DNA of 53,061 nucleotides from NCBI GenBank assembly GCA_001724265.1, contig MEDY01000200.1, positions 1 to 53,061 of the forward strand, in the 5' to 3' direction. Source of the DNA: Rhizaria sp. SCN 62-66. Lineage: Eukaryota > Rhizaria, unplaced. The notes below the pieces were generated by a model. It did no database searches, was not told the origin of the DNA, and saw nothing but the letters and a program-made list of their open reading frames with translations. The position numbers were made by a program, and so were the translations under genes. Below are positions 37,501 to 53,061 of the stretch, piece by piece; positions within the stretch are counted from its first letter, which is position 1; every line of letters starts with the position of its first letter.

Positions 37501-39513
37501 ACAGTGGCGGGGACAGCAGCAGCGTCTGCAGACTCAGATTCCGCGCCCGCGGCGGCGGCGGCGGCGGCGGCGGCGGCCAAGGCCGAGGCCGCGGTGTTCA
37601 TGGCCTCTCCCCCCGCGGACTCCGCGGCGGGCGTGGCCGCGGCCGCAGTCGCTGCCGCCGCCAACGCCGCCGAGGCCGCCGCCGCCGCTGAGGCCGCCGC
37701 CGCCGCTGCAGCGGCTGCTGCGGAGGCTGAGGCCGAGGCTGAGGCCAGGGCAAGGGCCAGCGCCAGCGCAGCTGCGGCGGCGGCGGCGCTGCTGCTGTTG
37801 CCGCCGCCGCCGCCGAAGCGCGCAGGAAGCAGCAGCAGCAACGACGTTAACGTGAAAGCTAAGCCTGCGACCGAGACGGCTGAGGACAAGGCCAAGGCCA
37901 AGGCTGCCGCTGCTGCTGCTGCCGCTGCGGCCCGCATTGAGGCCCGGCGGGCCAAAGCGGCCGCTATGGCCAAGGCTGAGGCTGAGGCTGCGTCCAAGAC
38001 GGCGGCTGCGGCTGCGGCCGCGGCAGCGGCTAAGAGGCGGACGACGCGCAACAGCCTTGACAGCAGCTACACCGAGAGCAACAACGACAACAACACTGAC
38101 AAGCTGATGTGTGATCGCGATGATGCGAGCGCGAGTGCGGGCCGTGATGTCGGCGCTGAGGGCTGTGTTTATGTTCCTCGCGCGGCTTATCTTCCTGGTG
38201 CGGCCTACATTCCCGCCAATGCCGCACCCGAGGCGGCCTACCTTTTCTCCGGCGCGACTTACCTTCCAGACTCGACCTACCAACCCGAGGCGGCGTACTT
38301 TCCCGACGCGGCTTATCTTTCCTTCCGCGTCACTGGTACCCTGCGCCACAACGACAACACTCCTCGTGTCACTCGCACCGCGACATCTGCATCTTCGTCC
38401 TCATCTTCATCTTCAACTTCATCTTCATCTTCAGCCGCGACTACGAAAATAACTGCAGCAGCAGTGGCAGCGGCGGCTGCGGAGGCCGAGGCTGAGGCTG
38501 CGGCTGCTGCTGAGGAGGCTGAGTCCCGTCTCCGCGACTGGGGCTATGAGCACGGCGACCTGTGCCTCGACGACGAGGTCCTCGACTCTGACGGTGGCAC
38601 CAGTTATAGCCATAATCTCAGTCACTACCCTGGCCCTCGCGCCAGTCGCTGCGCCGGCCATAACGCCAGTCACCGCGTCAGCCACACCGAGGACACTCTG
38701 CGGCACTACCGCTACCATGGCCAGGATGACGTCGACATCGACATCGACGCTGACGTCAGCGACGACAGTGACGACAATGACGGTGACATTGACGGTGGCT
38801 GTGGCAGCACCAGCAGCAGCGGCGTTCGCTTCGTCGACCGCGACTGCGCCCTCTGGCTCGCTGCGCGCGCGCGGCTCGGTTTCACGCCAGCTGACGCTGC
38901 CGCCGAGGGCCGCCGCAGTCTGCTGCGGACCGTGGACCGGGCTGAGGGCAAGCTGCGGCGGCTGGAGCGCAAGCTGGCGCGCACGCATCCGCATCCGCAG
39001 CAGCCGCAGCTACATTAGCAGCAGTCCCAGCAGTCTCAGCAGCGGCGGCGGGAGCGGCGACTGCGCGCGTTGCGCGTGTTGCGGGTCACTATAGCGCGTC
39101 TGCGGGCGCTGGCACACTATCGCCTGGCCCCGGTGCTGCAGCCGCGTCTGCCGCAGCCGCGTCTGCAGGGCTTTCTGACACTGCGGCCGCCGCAGCTGCA
39201 GTCGCAGTCGGCAGCAGCGGCGGCGACAGTCGCTGGCTCTTCAATGATCAGTGCCAGTGCCGTCACGGCGGCAGCATCGGCATCGGCATCGGCAGCGGCG
39301 GAGAGTGCGCGCGCGCTTGCGGTGGCAGCGGGCGACAGCTCGGTGGCGACGCTGTTTGCGCTCGCTACTGCGCGCACTGCAAGCAGTGGCGCTAGCAACA
39401 CTAGTAACGCCTCGAACACGGACAGCAGCAGCGGCGCGCACATTCGCCGTGCTCCGAGTGAGGCCGAGGCGTTATGGGCTGAGAGGCAGCTTATTTTGAG
39501 CTTGATGAAGTAA
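34564..39513 (+). CDS. 1649-residue low-complexity protein read through two in-frame TAG codons, function unknown
   Basis: One frame of 1650 codons runs from ATG at 34564 to TAA at 39511-39513, with TAG at 35614-35616 (residue 351) and 39016-39018 (residue 1485). The second TAG is followed at once by a Gln/Ser run (Q-Q-S-Q-Q-S-Q-Q). I recognise no family. Visible features are a basic N-terminus, an Asp-rich patch followed by KEN (residues 62-64), a Ser tract, many poly-Ala blocks, a repeat of about nine A-Y-x-P units (about residues 1202-1255), and a C-terminal third with basic leucine-containing helices (RRSLLRTVDRAEGKLRRLERKL and, after the TAG, REAR-type Arg/Leu helices) ending WAERQLILSLMK. 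The KEN sequence could be an APC/C degron, but it sits in low-complexity sequence and may be chance. Candidate introns around the first TAG would shift the frame, which favours straight read-through. Confidence 0.6.
34837..34888 (+). repeat. TCA/TCG microsatellite coding poly-Ser
   Basis: A run of TCA and TCG codons inside the 34564-39513 gene, encoding about 17 serines. Confidence 0.85.
35878..35914 (+). repeat. AGCTCT hexamer repeat coding poly-Ser
   Basis: Six tandem copies of a TCTAGC/AGCTCT hexamer, read as alternating AGC/TCT or AGT/TCC serine codons within the 34564-39513 gene. Confidence 0.8.
38167..38328 (+). repeat. Tandem A-Y-x-P protein repeat
   Basis: About nine imperfect units of the form [AT]-Y-[LIFVQ]-P-x(3-6) in the 34564-39513 protein (about residues 1202-1255), for example RAAYLPGAAYIP and PEAAYFPDAAYL. 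Unlike the surrounding poly-Ala, the units keep Tyr and Pro at fixed places while codons vary, which suggests selection on the protein. Tyr-Pro repeats occur in adhesive and structural proteins; a role here is unknown. Confidence 0.7.
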
Positions 39514-39791
39514 ATGACGAAGTATATAGCATATTAGTACTAACTCAATACAAAAAATCCACTTTTATCAAATATCGTGACTATATCAAGTCGCTTCAAG
39601 TCATATTTGAAGTAGTCTTATCTTCGATCGTTCGCTCGGCGAGGAGAGATCCTTTGCGAAAGAGTCTAGAGAAATGAAGATGATGCGCGTTCAAAGTTTC
39701 GTCGTTTGAAATGATAGCGTAATATGTAGATTGCATGTACAATTATCTCATTTTTTCTCTTTTTATATTGTTTGCGGTGTTGTTTGCACAG
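39514..39791. other. Short AT-rich gap before the PIG-Z-like gene
   Basis: About 280 bp. The last 40 bp form a strong polypyrimidine tract ending TTTGCACAG immediately before the next gene's ATG, which looks like a splice acceptor. I see no GTACGT donor in the gap. Confidence 0.5.
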
Positions 39792-42700
39792 ATGTCTGGC
39801 CCGTGGGACGCTCGCGCGGCACGACTGGGTGAAGTGGGGCTGAGAGTCTGGCGCGCCACTGTCGCGCTCCGCTACGCACTCGTCCTCCTCGCGCTTGCAC
39901 GTACGTTTACATAATTTCTCAAATGCATTCTATAATATTTTACTCTTATCTCACTAGTTGATACGGCATATCGCGAGATATCTTCTTAGATCTCAATCGC
40001 TCATCTGCGACCTTGCTCGTTCGCTCACTTTCTCCCGCACTCTCCGTACACTCTACCATGTTGCCCTGGCTTACCACTTACAGTGCCCGACACACCGTTT
40101 GGATATCTGCACCCAGACGAGCACCTGCAGTCGCTGTAGCCCGGCATCGCGCTTCTCGCCGCACTCCGCCGCTACGCTTGTTCCTTCACATTGTCACAGT
40201 CGACAGAATCTGCAGCCTCCGTTCTCAGTGACTTTGACTCAGCTCCCACCGCCGCGCTGGGCTGGGCGTGCCGCGCGCTGCCGGTGCCACCCGCCGCGCT
40301 GTCGCAGCTGCCGTGGGACTTTGTGCCCGTCTGGCCGGGGCCAGTCCGCTCGCTCTTGCTGCCGCTGCTCACGGTCGCTCTGCCTGCGCTCGCGCTCTTT
40401 GCCGCGCTGTCAGCCCTTGCGACCGCGCTCTCCGCCGCCGCCGCGGTGACGCTGCCGCTGCTCGCGAGCCTTGGGATTACGTCCGCTGCGGCTACAGCAA
40501 CAGCGACTGCGACAGTTGCGGCCGCTGCGACCGCGCCCGTGTTTGCGGCGGGTCTGTCGCCCGCTGCGGCCGCGGCAGTGGCGCTGGCGGGGGCGCGGCT
40601 TACGGTGCTGACGCTGTCCGTTGCCGCCGAGCGCGCGATGTTAATCCGCCTGCCATCCCTGCTGGCGCTGATGCTGCCACCGCCGCCGCAAACCGCGAAA
40701 ACAACCAAGGCAACTACGACTGCGACGAAGCCAGATACTTCGACTGCGCTTGCGGTTGAGCCCGCGCTGGCGGTCGCAGCGGCGCGGCTGTTGCTGTGCT
40801 GCTTCGCGCTCTCGTGGCCAGTCCTGACGTTCTCGCTGCGGCCCTTCGCCAACACCGTCGAGGCCGCGGCGCTCGTGCTCCTCGCGGCGGCCGTGACTGC
40901 ACCGCCGCCTCGATCCGCCTCCTCATCCGTCGCGCCAGGGTCCGCGTCGCTGCTGCGTCGGTCTGTGTGGTTTGGCGCTGCGTCCGCGGCGGCGACGGTG
41001 ATCCGGCCCTCGTTCCTCGCGTTCTTGCCCGCGCTGGCGCTGGCGTTTGCGCTGGGGCTCAAGCGCAGCGGCAGCGGAAGCAGCAGGAATATTGTTGAGA
41101 GCGAGAGTGAACGCGAGAAGGCAAAGGTTAGCTCTGTTGAGAACGCTGCTGACGGCGTCGACGGCACTTACATTGGGGCGCTGAAGGTACTTACAAGGGC
41201 CGCTCTCTCGGCGTTGCCGTGGCTGCTGCTGGCGGCCGCGGCATTTGCAGCGACAGTAGGCGCAGTCACTCTTGCTGACAGCGCCGCGTACAACCATAGC
41301 TACAACTACAACAAAGACATCAGTGACTCAAGTGGCAGTTTCACAGCTTTCTCACTTTATGACGCTTCGAATGCTTAGCAACAGCAACAACAACTCGACT
41401 CTCTTGCTCACCCCCACGCAGCGCTTGTGCGGGTCGACGGCTCTCCTCTGCTGCTGCAGCTCGACGCCTGGCTTGCGAACACCACGCTCTCCCTGGGCGG
41501 CTTGACTTCTTCCCCCGGCGGCCTGACTTCCCCGCTCGTGCGCTTCCTGCTGTACAACTCCGCGCCCTCGGCCGCGGCCACGCACGGGCTCCACCCGCGT
41601 TACACGCACCTGGCGGTGAACCTGCCGCTGATGTGCGCGCCGCTGCTGCTCGCACTCGCCCTCGCCGCGGGCTGGCTGCGCGCGGGCCTCAATCACCCCA
41701 GCAACAGCAACAGCAACAATAACAATTACGACAGCAGCTGCAGTCAGGCTGAGGGGGCGCTTGGTGCGGCGCAAAGGCACGTGCGCGCGCGGCTGCCGCT
41801 GCTGGTGTGCGTTGCCGCAGCGTTTCTAGTGCCGCCGCTGCTGCTTCTGTCACTGGCACCGCACCAGGAGCCGCGGTTTCTGCTGCCGCTTGTCGCAGTC
41901 GTCGCAGTGGCGGCGGCGGCGGTCGCGGCGGCCGCGGTGGCGGTTGCGGCGGCCGCGGCGGCGGTGGCGGAGGCTCAAGCCAAAGCGGAGGCTGAGGCTG
42001 AGGCCAGCAATGCTCAGGCTGAAGCTCGTAAAGTTGAGGCCGAGGCAACTGCTGAAGGAGCGGCTGAGGCTGGGGCAGAAGAAGAGGAAGAGGAGGAGGC
42101 GGAGGAGGCAGCCGCTGGTGACAGCTCAACGACACTGCGCAAGCGAGGGACTGCGAGCAGCAGCAACATCGACAGCAGCGGTGGCAACATCACCGCAAAA
42201 GCAGGGACTGCGACCAACACAAAGCACTCTGAGTCAGCTCAACAGCTCGAGAGCAAGAGCATGGCCAAGAGTGACCGTGGGCTGGAGCGGCGGCGTCAGA
42301 AGCAGCTGCGCCAGCTGTGGTTGGTGCGTTTTGTGCAGTTCTTTCTTTTGTTCAACGGTGTGCTAACGGTCGTTTTCCACGCGCTGCACCAGGGCGGCCT
42401 AACTTCGATCACGACGAAGCTGCCTACAGTCATCTTCAACGGCCGCGCCAGTCACACCGGCGGTAGGCACCGTGCGGCTGCTGCGGGCCAGAGTGTGTTG
42501 GTGTCGCACGTGCTGTTTGTTGACACGTACCCTCCGCCTCTCTCGCTCCTGGGGCTGGAGCAACTCACTCAACATGGGGACCAGCATCAGCAGCAGCAAG
42601 AACAGCAGCAGCCTCAACAAGCTACGCGGGTGGCTGCGGCTGTGAGAGCCGTTGCCCACAGTACCAGTGGCGTCTCTGCTACTCACTGCGGCCGCCGCAA

Positions 42701-43244
42701 CATCGGCGGTCACCCGCGATCGCAACTGTGGCCGAAGACAGACGCTGCGGATGTTGTCTGCAGTCATGAAGTGCGGTCAACTGCGGCAGCGACAGAGTTA
42801 CTCTCAGCGTTAGCAGCGTTATCAGCCGTTGATAGTCAGAGTGCGAAACACGACGCGGCTTACTTTATCGTCTCCCCGGTGTCTCTGGCCGTGCAGTCAG
42901 GCCTGCTGCCGCTGTCGGCTCTCCCGCTGACCGTCGGTGCGGCCGTGACCGTGAGCGGTGATAGCAGCAAGAGCAGCATCGATAAAGACCAGAGTGGCAG
43001 CTCTCGCTGGGATCGCGTATGGCAGCGTCTCGCTAGTCTCAGCACAGTTTCTGACAACAACATGAACGATGCTGTTGGCGACAAGAGTGGAAGTGTTAAA
43101 TCTGCGCTTAAGGGGTCGGTGGCACTTACAGTGTCTGCGCTTTCCCCCTTACATGTGTCATTTGAGAGCTTCCCGCAGTCGTTTGATCAGCTGGGGCTTG
43201 TCTTGCTCACAGTCGCAGTCCCACCCACGCCGCAACAGCATTGA
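39792..43244 (+). CDS. GPI mannosyltransferase of the PIG-B/PIG-Z (SMP3) family, with two in-frame TAG codons
   Basis: Exon 1 is 39792-39900, intron 39901-40083 (GTACGT donor, CACTTACAG acceptor), exon 2 is 40084-43244 (TGA); 1090 codons. The protein is a multi-pass ER mannosyltransferase using dolichol-phosphate-mannose. Family motifs in order: a first membrane helix, then HPDEHLQS (residues 46-53, the luminal catalytic loop with acidic residues), LPWDF...PVRS (about 111-125), many Ala/Leu membrane helices, FLLYNSAPS with HGLHPRYTHLAVNLP (about 522-550), QEPRFLLPL (about 630) and FNGVLTVVFHALHQGGL (about 790-806). TAG occurs at residue 55, two codons after HPDEHLQS, and at residue 468, between the N-terminal helices and the LLYN block and directly before five glutamines. 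HGLHPRYTHL favours the fourth-mannose enzyme PIG-Z/SMP3 over PIG-B, but this is from memory. An Ala/Glu-rich insert sits at about 655-770. Usual length is about 500-600 aa. Confidence 0.8.
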
Positions 43245-43972
43245 CATCAGCAACGAGTTGCAGAGACAAGAACGGCGCAGATGGCTCGCACTTTATGTCT
43301 CACACAGCCTTTGCTGGGGGTTGGCGTTGCATTCTTTAGGCAGTTACATTAGTTATATTTATCTAGCATTTACAGCTTTCGTCAAGTCAACATAAATTTT
43401 TACAATATGGGAGATGCTCTAAATACATTATTCAAGATCAACACGCTATTAGACTAGTCCGTCACCGATCGCTTTACATTTTTATTGGTCATACTGTCTC
43501 AAATCTAAGGTCGATCACTAGCCGATGAGATCGTTCAATGCAGTTTCATCGAAGCAAACACGTACATCGCAGAGATGAAACCCGTCTATATTCACTTGCG
43601 TAAAGCTAGCGAAGGCGTGTGAGTCAAGCTACAATGCAAAAAGCTCTGTCTACTCGACCGGTTCCACGTATACTTGTCCAATCTCACGAGCTGCCGTTGG
43701 TTGGTCAACACACAGGTGCTTGGCGAACGACGGATACGACAGTTTTGATGATAAATAATCGCAATAATACGTGTATTATTATTCTTTACAAGTCACTCCT
43801 TCCACATTCTTAAACTATCCCACAGTCTAAACCGTCGCATAGCTCATCATCTTCACATCTTATCCTCGCTCTCGCAACGCACGGTGTTTGCCTCGGCCGA
43901 CACACGCCGAGACACACACTCAGCACGCACACTCAGTCATCCGCATGATGACACGCTTCCCGGCTGGCTGGC
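43245..43972. other. Intergenic gap between convergent genes
   Basis: About 730 bp between the 3' ends of the PIG-Z-like gene (+) and the TPI-GAPDH gene (-). AT-rich, with no convincing reading frame; the 64-codon frame at 43619-43813 lacks the codon bias of the neighbours. No RNA gene is evident. Confidence 0.5.
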
Positions 43973-46890
<2,918 letters not shown>

Positions 46891-49800
46891 CTGAATGCTA
46901 AGAAGTATGCAACAGAGGAATAATTGAGGGCAGGGTAAGGACGAGGAAGGGATCATGACGGTTGGGTGGTAGGGCCATCAAAGACGGCGGATTTCTGATG
47001 CGCATACTGCATGAAATACGCAATTTGCCAAGGTCTTAAATTGAAAATAATACCACACACGTCACAGATATTCAAATTTAATGCTTAGCAAAGCGGCTGT
47101 CGCGTTATACAGCCGAAGAAACTCGGATCAAATCCACGCCACGGCCGAGGCCGTGTCGCATCACCCAAATTTGAGGCGAGCCTCACGACCGACCACAAAC
47201 GGGTGGCAGCCTCGGGAGTAATCCTTTTACCACGATGAGGCTGGCTGGCTGACACGAGAAGGCTCCTTGACTCTCGACTTAAACGAGTCTGGAAAAGAGT
47301 CATGCCATCGTCACTGAGCTCTACTTTTGAAATGTATAGCTGAAAATGTATTTTTGTTTTTGTATTTACTCTTATAGATGGGTGCGCTGGGCGGCGTGCT
47401 GGTAATCTGCGCCGCGCTGGCCGCCTTCGTGCCGCTCTCTGCCCGCGCGCCGCGGCTCGAGTCGGCGCGCTGGCTGGGGCTCCACACCAGCCGCGGCGCT
47501 TGGTCCCGCCACTTCCTCCCCGCTTCCGCGTTCTCTGTACTGCTCCACCTTGCCGCGTTTGCCATTATCGCGCTTTACGCCGTCGCAACGGCGCCCGGCG
47601 TGGTCGCCGCAATGGCGCTGCTGGCATGCCTGTATCTTCTGTCTCTCGCAGCCATGCCCCTCGCTTCGCCCTGGGCCTCCAGCGCCTGCGCGCGCGCTGC
47701 CGACGCGACGGGCGGCTCGGCGGCCGCGCAGCAGCGGTGCCCGCTCACGGGATACCCGTTTGCCACCGCGCTTGCAGCAAGCCTGAACAGCAGCAGCAAC
47801 AGCGGCGGCATGAGCCGCGGGAACGCTGCGAGTGCGGGCATTGCGGCCGCAACGAGGTTCAATCCTGCGCTCAACGACTTCAGCCCTGTGTCGCTCTCTT
47901 TCATCTCCGACACTGGCAACGGCCACAATAACAACAACAAAAGCAACGCTGTCGTTGATAGGATTGGGATCGATTCCCCTTTGTCGTTTTCATTCGCTTC
48001 AAACTCGCAGCAGCCCCTGTACAAGACGCCGTCCAAGCGCAACGCTCGCAACAACAACAACACTAGCCCGCAGCTACACAACGTCTACAGTGGCAGCTCC
48101 GGCAACAGCGATCATGGTGGCAACGGCACTGAAGAGCTCTTGTACACCCCTAAGAGCACCAAGAACTCAAACAAGAGAAGCTCTAAAGGCGCTCCTTTCG
48201 GCGAGCTCAGCGCCGCTAAAACGCCCGTGCCGTCGCATTTCCCCACGTTCACCCCTTCTCAGCCCATTGCAGCTGAAAAGCGCGACCATTTCCACTCTCG
48301 CCCTCACAATAACAACAACAGCAGCAGCGCTGACATTGACTATTATAGCAGTTCTGTCAACGTGAACAACGGTTCGCCGCAGTGGACGACTGTTCCGGTC
48401 GTGTTTGTCACCGCGCACCCCGACGACGAGGCCATGTTCTTTACGCCGGTGCTCACCGCGCTCATGCAGCACAACGAGCGGCAGCGGCGGCGCTTGCGGC
48501 GACGCCACTTCACTCCTGCAGCTGCAGCCACAGCAACAGGAGCAGCAGCGGCGACCGCGGCCACAGCGACGACGGCGGCGGCGGCTGCGTCTGTGCCGCT
48601 CTTCCCCACCAACGCCAAGTCCAAGTCCAAGTCTAAGGCTCACGTGGACTCAGCTGAGACTGATACTGACCCTGCGCCTGCGCCTGAGTTTTTTGTGACT
48701 GCGATGGAGTCATCTGCCGACTCCGAGTCGGTCGCCCTCTTGGTGTACGCGCCCCACGTGCTCTGCCTCAGCACCGGCGCCGCGGGCGCCGGCGACGGCG
48801 CCGCGGGCAGCGGCGGCGGCGGTGACGGGGACGCGCTGGTGCGGTGCCGGGAGCTGCAGCGCGCGGCCGCCCTGCTGGGGGTCGCCCTCGACGCGGTGGT
48901 ACGTTTCGCAGTGGCGCATTGAGTTATCTTCAATACTGTGCGATGATGCAAAAACATTTTTTGAATGAGATGTATCACGATGAGTCTGACGCTGGGGGCG
49001 ATAATATTATATATATATGAAATGCGTTGGTGTGTATTGTTTTTATTATCGAAACGTGATATCTTTGCTCGATGATATCTCACTTATCTTCTCTCATTGT
49101 CTTCTTGCTTCTATCTCGCGGTGACTGTAATTTTTCACGTTGAAACTGCTTTTTTTTACGTGTTGCTCATCACGTTTTGTGTTGCACGACGTATTCACCG
49201 CGTATTTGCTGGGTATTTAGCGCATCATCAACGACCCCGCGCTGCCCGACGGCATGGATGTGTACTGGGACCCGTCGCTCGTGCAGCAACATATCGAGGT
49301 AAGGGTCATTCCACACATACGACGCATGCTTTACACACATTACGCTGTTTTGTGTAATGACTTTCTGGGCTATTTTAAGCTCGTTTTCAACATAATCTTT
49401 GCGACAGCTCGTTTAATAACACCTCAATATCTCACATTTCAAGTTTTTTTTCACTTACATTTTGTCACTTTGCCTCTTTGATTGCTGTTTTCCTGCGTGA
49501 TAATAGCGTTATATCGCCGAAATCTCCCCCGCCTACCCGCTGCCCCCGTGTCTCGTCACCTTTGACAGCGGCGGCGTCTCCGGCCACCCGAACCACGCCG
49601 CAGTGGCCGCCGCCGTGGCCGCCACAGTCATTGCCGCTCAGGCTAGCGCTCGCTCTCACGACGACGCTGCTGCTGCTGCTGCTGCTGACTCTAGGATGGG
49701 CAGCGGTCATCACAGCAACAACAACGGCCATAACAGCAGCAACAGCGGCGGCGGTAGCGGCAGCAGCAGCAGCAGCAGGGGGGCTCGGGGAGGGGCCCGG

Positions 49801-52800
49801 AGCCGCAGCCGCGCCCCCCTCGCCGACTCTGAAAACAACGGCGATGATAACAATGGCGGCGCGAATAACCCTGCCGATGTTGTTTATTCGTCCTACCTGT
49901 CGTATCTCATTGCCAAAACAACGCAAAAGCTGTCGAAGCTGTTTTCCCCGAAGACTAACGCCCACAACAGCGACTCGGTGACTGCTGGGACTGCGCCTGT
50001 CGCTGCGTCGGGGCCCGCAGTCACTGCGTGGATGCTTACCTCCCGTCCTCTGGCGATCAAGTACCTGGGCCCCTTACCCGTGCTGTTCTCGGTCAAAACG
50101 CTGGCCACAGTCGTCAAAGTGACCGTAAGAACGCTGTACAGCGCATTCCGGCGACTGCTGCTGTGCTCTAAGCCGAGGCACGCATGCAGCAACAGCAGCA
50201 ACAGCAGTCGCGCCTTTAGCGTCCCTGCCGAGGTGACCGTGAGCAGTCTCACGGCGCACAGCGTGGCCTGGGCGGCGATGCGGCTTCACTTCTCGCAGTT
50301 CGTGTGGTTCAGGCGGCTTTACTTGCTCTTCTCCACCTACACGTACACCGCGCCCCTAACACGGCTCGGCCCCGCGGAGGCCGCTGACGTCATCTGCGCT
50401 TACATGGACGCCGCCAACAGGGCCGCGGCGGCGAGGGCCGACGCTTCGCTCAGTGTGAACGGTTTCAGCCAGAGCAAGACCAAGTGAGGCGACGTGAACT
50501 GAGAGCAGATATCGAATATGCTCGGATATGAGGTTTAAGATAGCCGTTTGACCCATTTTAAGGTCAATATGTGTGTTTTCAAACGCATTTCGAAGCCAAA
50601 AACACTGATTCAGAATCAGAAATAGTTTGATTTGCACTGTATTTTTCCACTTATAAGCACCTGCAGCCTCTTACGCTACCAACTGCGGACCGACTCATCT
50701 CAGTCTGGCTTCCTGTCGGTTTCGTGAGGGTGATCGAAAACATGATGATATATCGCGTCGCGGCCGTGTTTGATTCTATATTTAGCGTTACCAAAGCATT
50801 TACATACATTTACATTATTATGTGTAATTATATCCTCTTAATATGCAGTTAAGCCCTCATACTGGCCAGCTCACAAAAACACAGTTTCATCCCACCCCGC
50901 CACAGCTCCCCGCCCCGTTTCCCCCGCCAGCGCGCCCCTCTAGCGTTTCACCGCCCCCGGCCCAATGCAGCGTTCCCGCACCAACTTTGCCGTGCTGCCC
51001 CCCAGCATTTACCCCACGCCCGACGCAGAGAACACCCCTGCGTTCGAGACCACCTACGCGGAGGGCTACTGCGAGCGCCTCAACGACGTACGTCACAAAC
51101 GTCACATATGCGCGAAGTACATACAACTCTGTGCGATAAATATTATGATATAGCACTATCGCTATTGTTTTCTATCAAGTGTCAGTAGTTTTATCTCTGG
51201 TTACATCTTTTGTATCAACTATACGCATGAACCACGCCATCATCTCACTTGATCCCTGATTCTATTGAATACGACTAATGCAACATATAGGACGTTTTCC
51301 GCAAGTCCACCGCGCTCCCCTCGTCCTCCGCAGGCGGCCGCTTCTCGAACACTGCCGCAGCTGCTTACGGCGGCGCTGACGGCAGCCACCGCTTCTCGGT
51401 GACCAGCTCTGCCATCCCCGGCGTCACCGGTGCCGCCTTCAGCGGCGGCCACTCGCCGTCGGCGACGCTGGCGTCGCGCGGCTTCAGCGGCGCGTGCACG
51501 CAGGCGGCCTACGGCCCCCACGGCACGCTGCGCTCGGGGCTGCCCTGCGCGGGCGAGTGCGGTGCGCACCCGCCGATGCTCACCACGACCAACCTCTCGC
51601 TCTCGCAGCGCGTGGCGTCGGTCGGCGCAAACGGTGGTGTCGTCGCGGCCGCAGCGCTCGAGGCCGGCGCGGGCGGCTTCTGCGGCGGCAGCATGCAGTA
51701 CAGCGCGCAGACGCAGTCGGCTGACCCGCGCCGCGGCGAGCACGATGCGCTCAGGGACACGCAAAACGCGCGCTTCAAGGTCTACACCCGCGCCTACGGA
51801 CGCTTCTAAGCTTCTAAGAAATGACGGCGAAAACGCCACTTTAAAGAGCTGAAACCTCGGCAAAGCTGAAAGAGGCGAGGATAAAACCCGCTCGACAAAG
51901 AAGCAGGCGATTCTGCGTTATATTCATAGAGCTAGAGAGCTTTTGAGGAAGCACTCAATGACTTGCCTTGCAGCTTCGTGTTGCTAGCGAGAAGTATATG
52001 CGCTTTGGGCGTATAAAACGACGGAGTCGGGGTAGGAAGACTGCCCGTATAGACGTCTGTCGATGATTTGATGTCTGTTTTAATGATTTTTTTGCTCCTT
52101 TAGACGTGTTTTTGATGAATACACCCACCCACTTTGACTTCTCACTCAACCCTCTCAAAAAAGAGACCATATGACGGATTAAACAAGGAATTTTCGGAGT
52201 TTCAACAAACTTACAAAAAACTGCGCCGCAAAAAAAATCCTATTCTGAAACTCATATAAAACATGATAATACTCACATCGAAATATCTCTGCTTTTGTGT
52301 TTGCACGGTCGATGAGCTTGGGAGAAGAGAGCTCAGTCAAACCTGTCTGGTGAAGTTAGGACGCAGGCGGCTTAGTTTCCCGAGGGAAGTGCGAGAGGCT
52401 TGGAGCCCCGGGACCGAGCGAGGCAACTGAGGGCGACATTTCGACGGGCTGTCGGGCGCTGATTTCGCAACGTGTGCGCTCGTGGTTTATTGATGAGTTA
52501 TATGCGCTCGTATCGTGTCTATTCCTTTCTCTTTGCTCCGCGCTGGCGGTTGTTCCGCGCGGCGCAGACCGCTGCTGCACCCTGCCCCAGTCAGGTCGAG
52601 CCGACCTCTTCCCCCACTCTGCGCACGCCTTGTCTCTCTAGCTCAGCGCGTCCGCCCGAATTTTCCTGTCTTCCATAGATACTTCCTGTGATTTTCTCAC
52701 TGTTCCCTGTACATATCTTCTTCTGCCCCTCGTCTTCCGTTCCCCGCTCTCTCCTTTCCTTCCTTCGCTTGCCCTCTCTCCCCCTCTCTCGCTCCCACCC

Positions 52801-53061
52801 CTCTCGCTCGCTCCCACCTCCGTCTATAGCAAAATGGCTACTTTCGCTAACGAGGTCCGCCTTTTCAACAAGTTCTCCCTGGACGACGTCTCCGTCCCCG
52901 ACCTCTCCCTGGTCGACTACATCACCATCAAGAAGCGCGCCGTCTACGCTCCCCACACCGCCGGCCGCTACGCCAAGCGCGCCTTCCGCAAGGCGTCCTG
53001 CCCCGTCGTCGAGCGCCTCGTCAACTCGATGATGTTCCACGGCCGCAACACCGGTAAGAAG

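Overview
This is a nuclear window from a protist. Protein-coding genes are long, very GC-rich and Ala/Ser/Gly/Gln/Asp-rich. Nineteen clear spliceosomal introns of about 140-320 bp are AT-richer than the exons, as are the intergenic gaps. The gene at 43973-46890 is a mitochondrially targeted triosephosphate isomerase-GAPDH fusion. To my knowledge that arrangement is typical of stramenopiles (reported only rarely elsewhere in SAR), so a stramenopile or close relative is the best guess. No bacterial, plastid or viral genes were seen.

Layout, left to right: the 3' end of a UBX-domain protein (+, 1-441); an unrecognised helical-repeat protein (-, 1327-3423); a transposon-relic zone (about 3.5-5.4 kb) with a pogo/Tigger-like transposase tail and a doubtful retroelement tail; a decayed partial copy of the helical-repeat gene (-, about 5.9-6.3 kb); a small single-pass membrane protein (-, 6345-6885); a giant SCC2/NIPBL cohesin loader (+, 7560-27152, four exons, about 6364 aa, with a PHD finger); an orphan exon (-, 27497-27712); a Ste20/GCK-type protein kinase (-, 28704-31781, five exons); an IMPACT/YIH1-type RWD protein (+, 32833-34100); a 1649-residue low-complexity protein (+, 34564-39513); a PIG-Z/SMP3-like GPI mannosyltransferase (+, 39792-43244); the TPI-GAPDH fusion (-, seven exons); PIG-L, the GPI de-N-acetylase (+, 47378-50487, three exons); an unrecognised 213-aa protein (+, 50965-51809); and the 5' end of ribosomal protein S5/uS7 (+, 52834 to the window end).

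The main result is that UAG appears to be a sense codon here. Three otherwise intact genes run straight through in-frame TAG codons (3262-3264, 2104-2106, 35614-35616, 39016-39018, 40137-40139, 41376-41378). Another TAG lies in the orphan exon, and two lie in a decayed repeat where TAG alternates with CAG and CAA at the same place. No intact coding frame contains an internal TAA or TGA. All eleven genes whose 3' ends are visible stop with TGA (7) or TAA (4), never TAG. The PIG-Z gene is the clearest case, because recognisable family motifs lie on both sides of each TAG. Glutamine is the favoured meaning; glutamate is not excluded.

Two genes act in one pathway: PIG-L makes the second step of GPI-anchor synthesis and PIG-Z adds a late mannose, both in the ER. 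The other recognised genes cover sister-chromatid cohesion (SCC2), translation control (IMPACT, RPS5), kinase signalling, ubiquitin/p97 biology (UBX) and lower glycolysis, probably in mitochondria. A second general feature is the splice-donor preference: 14 of 19 introns start with the palindrome GTACGT.
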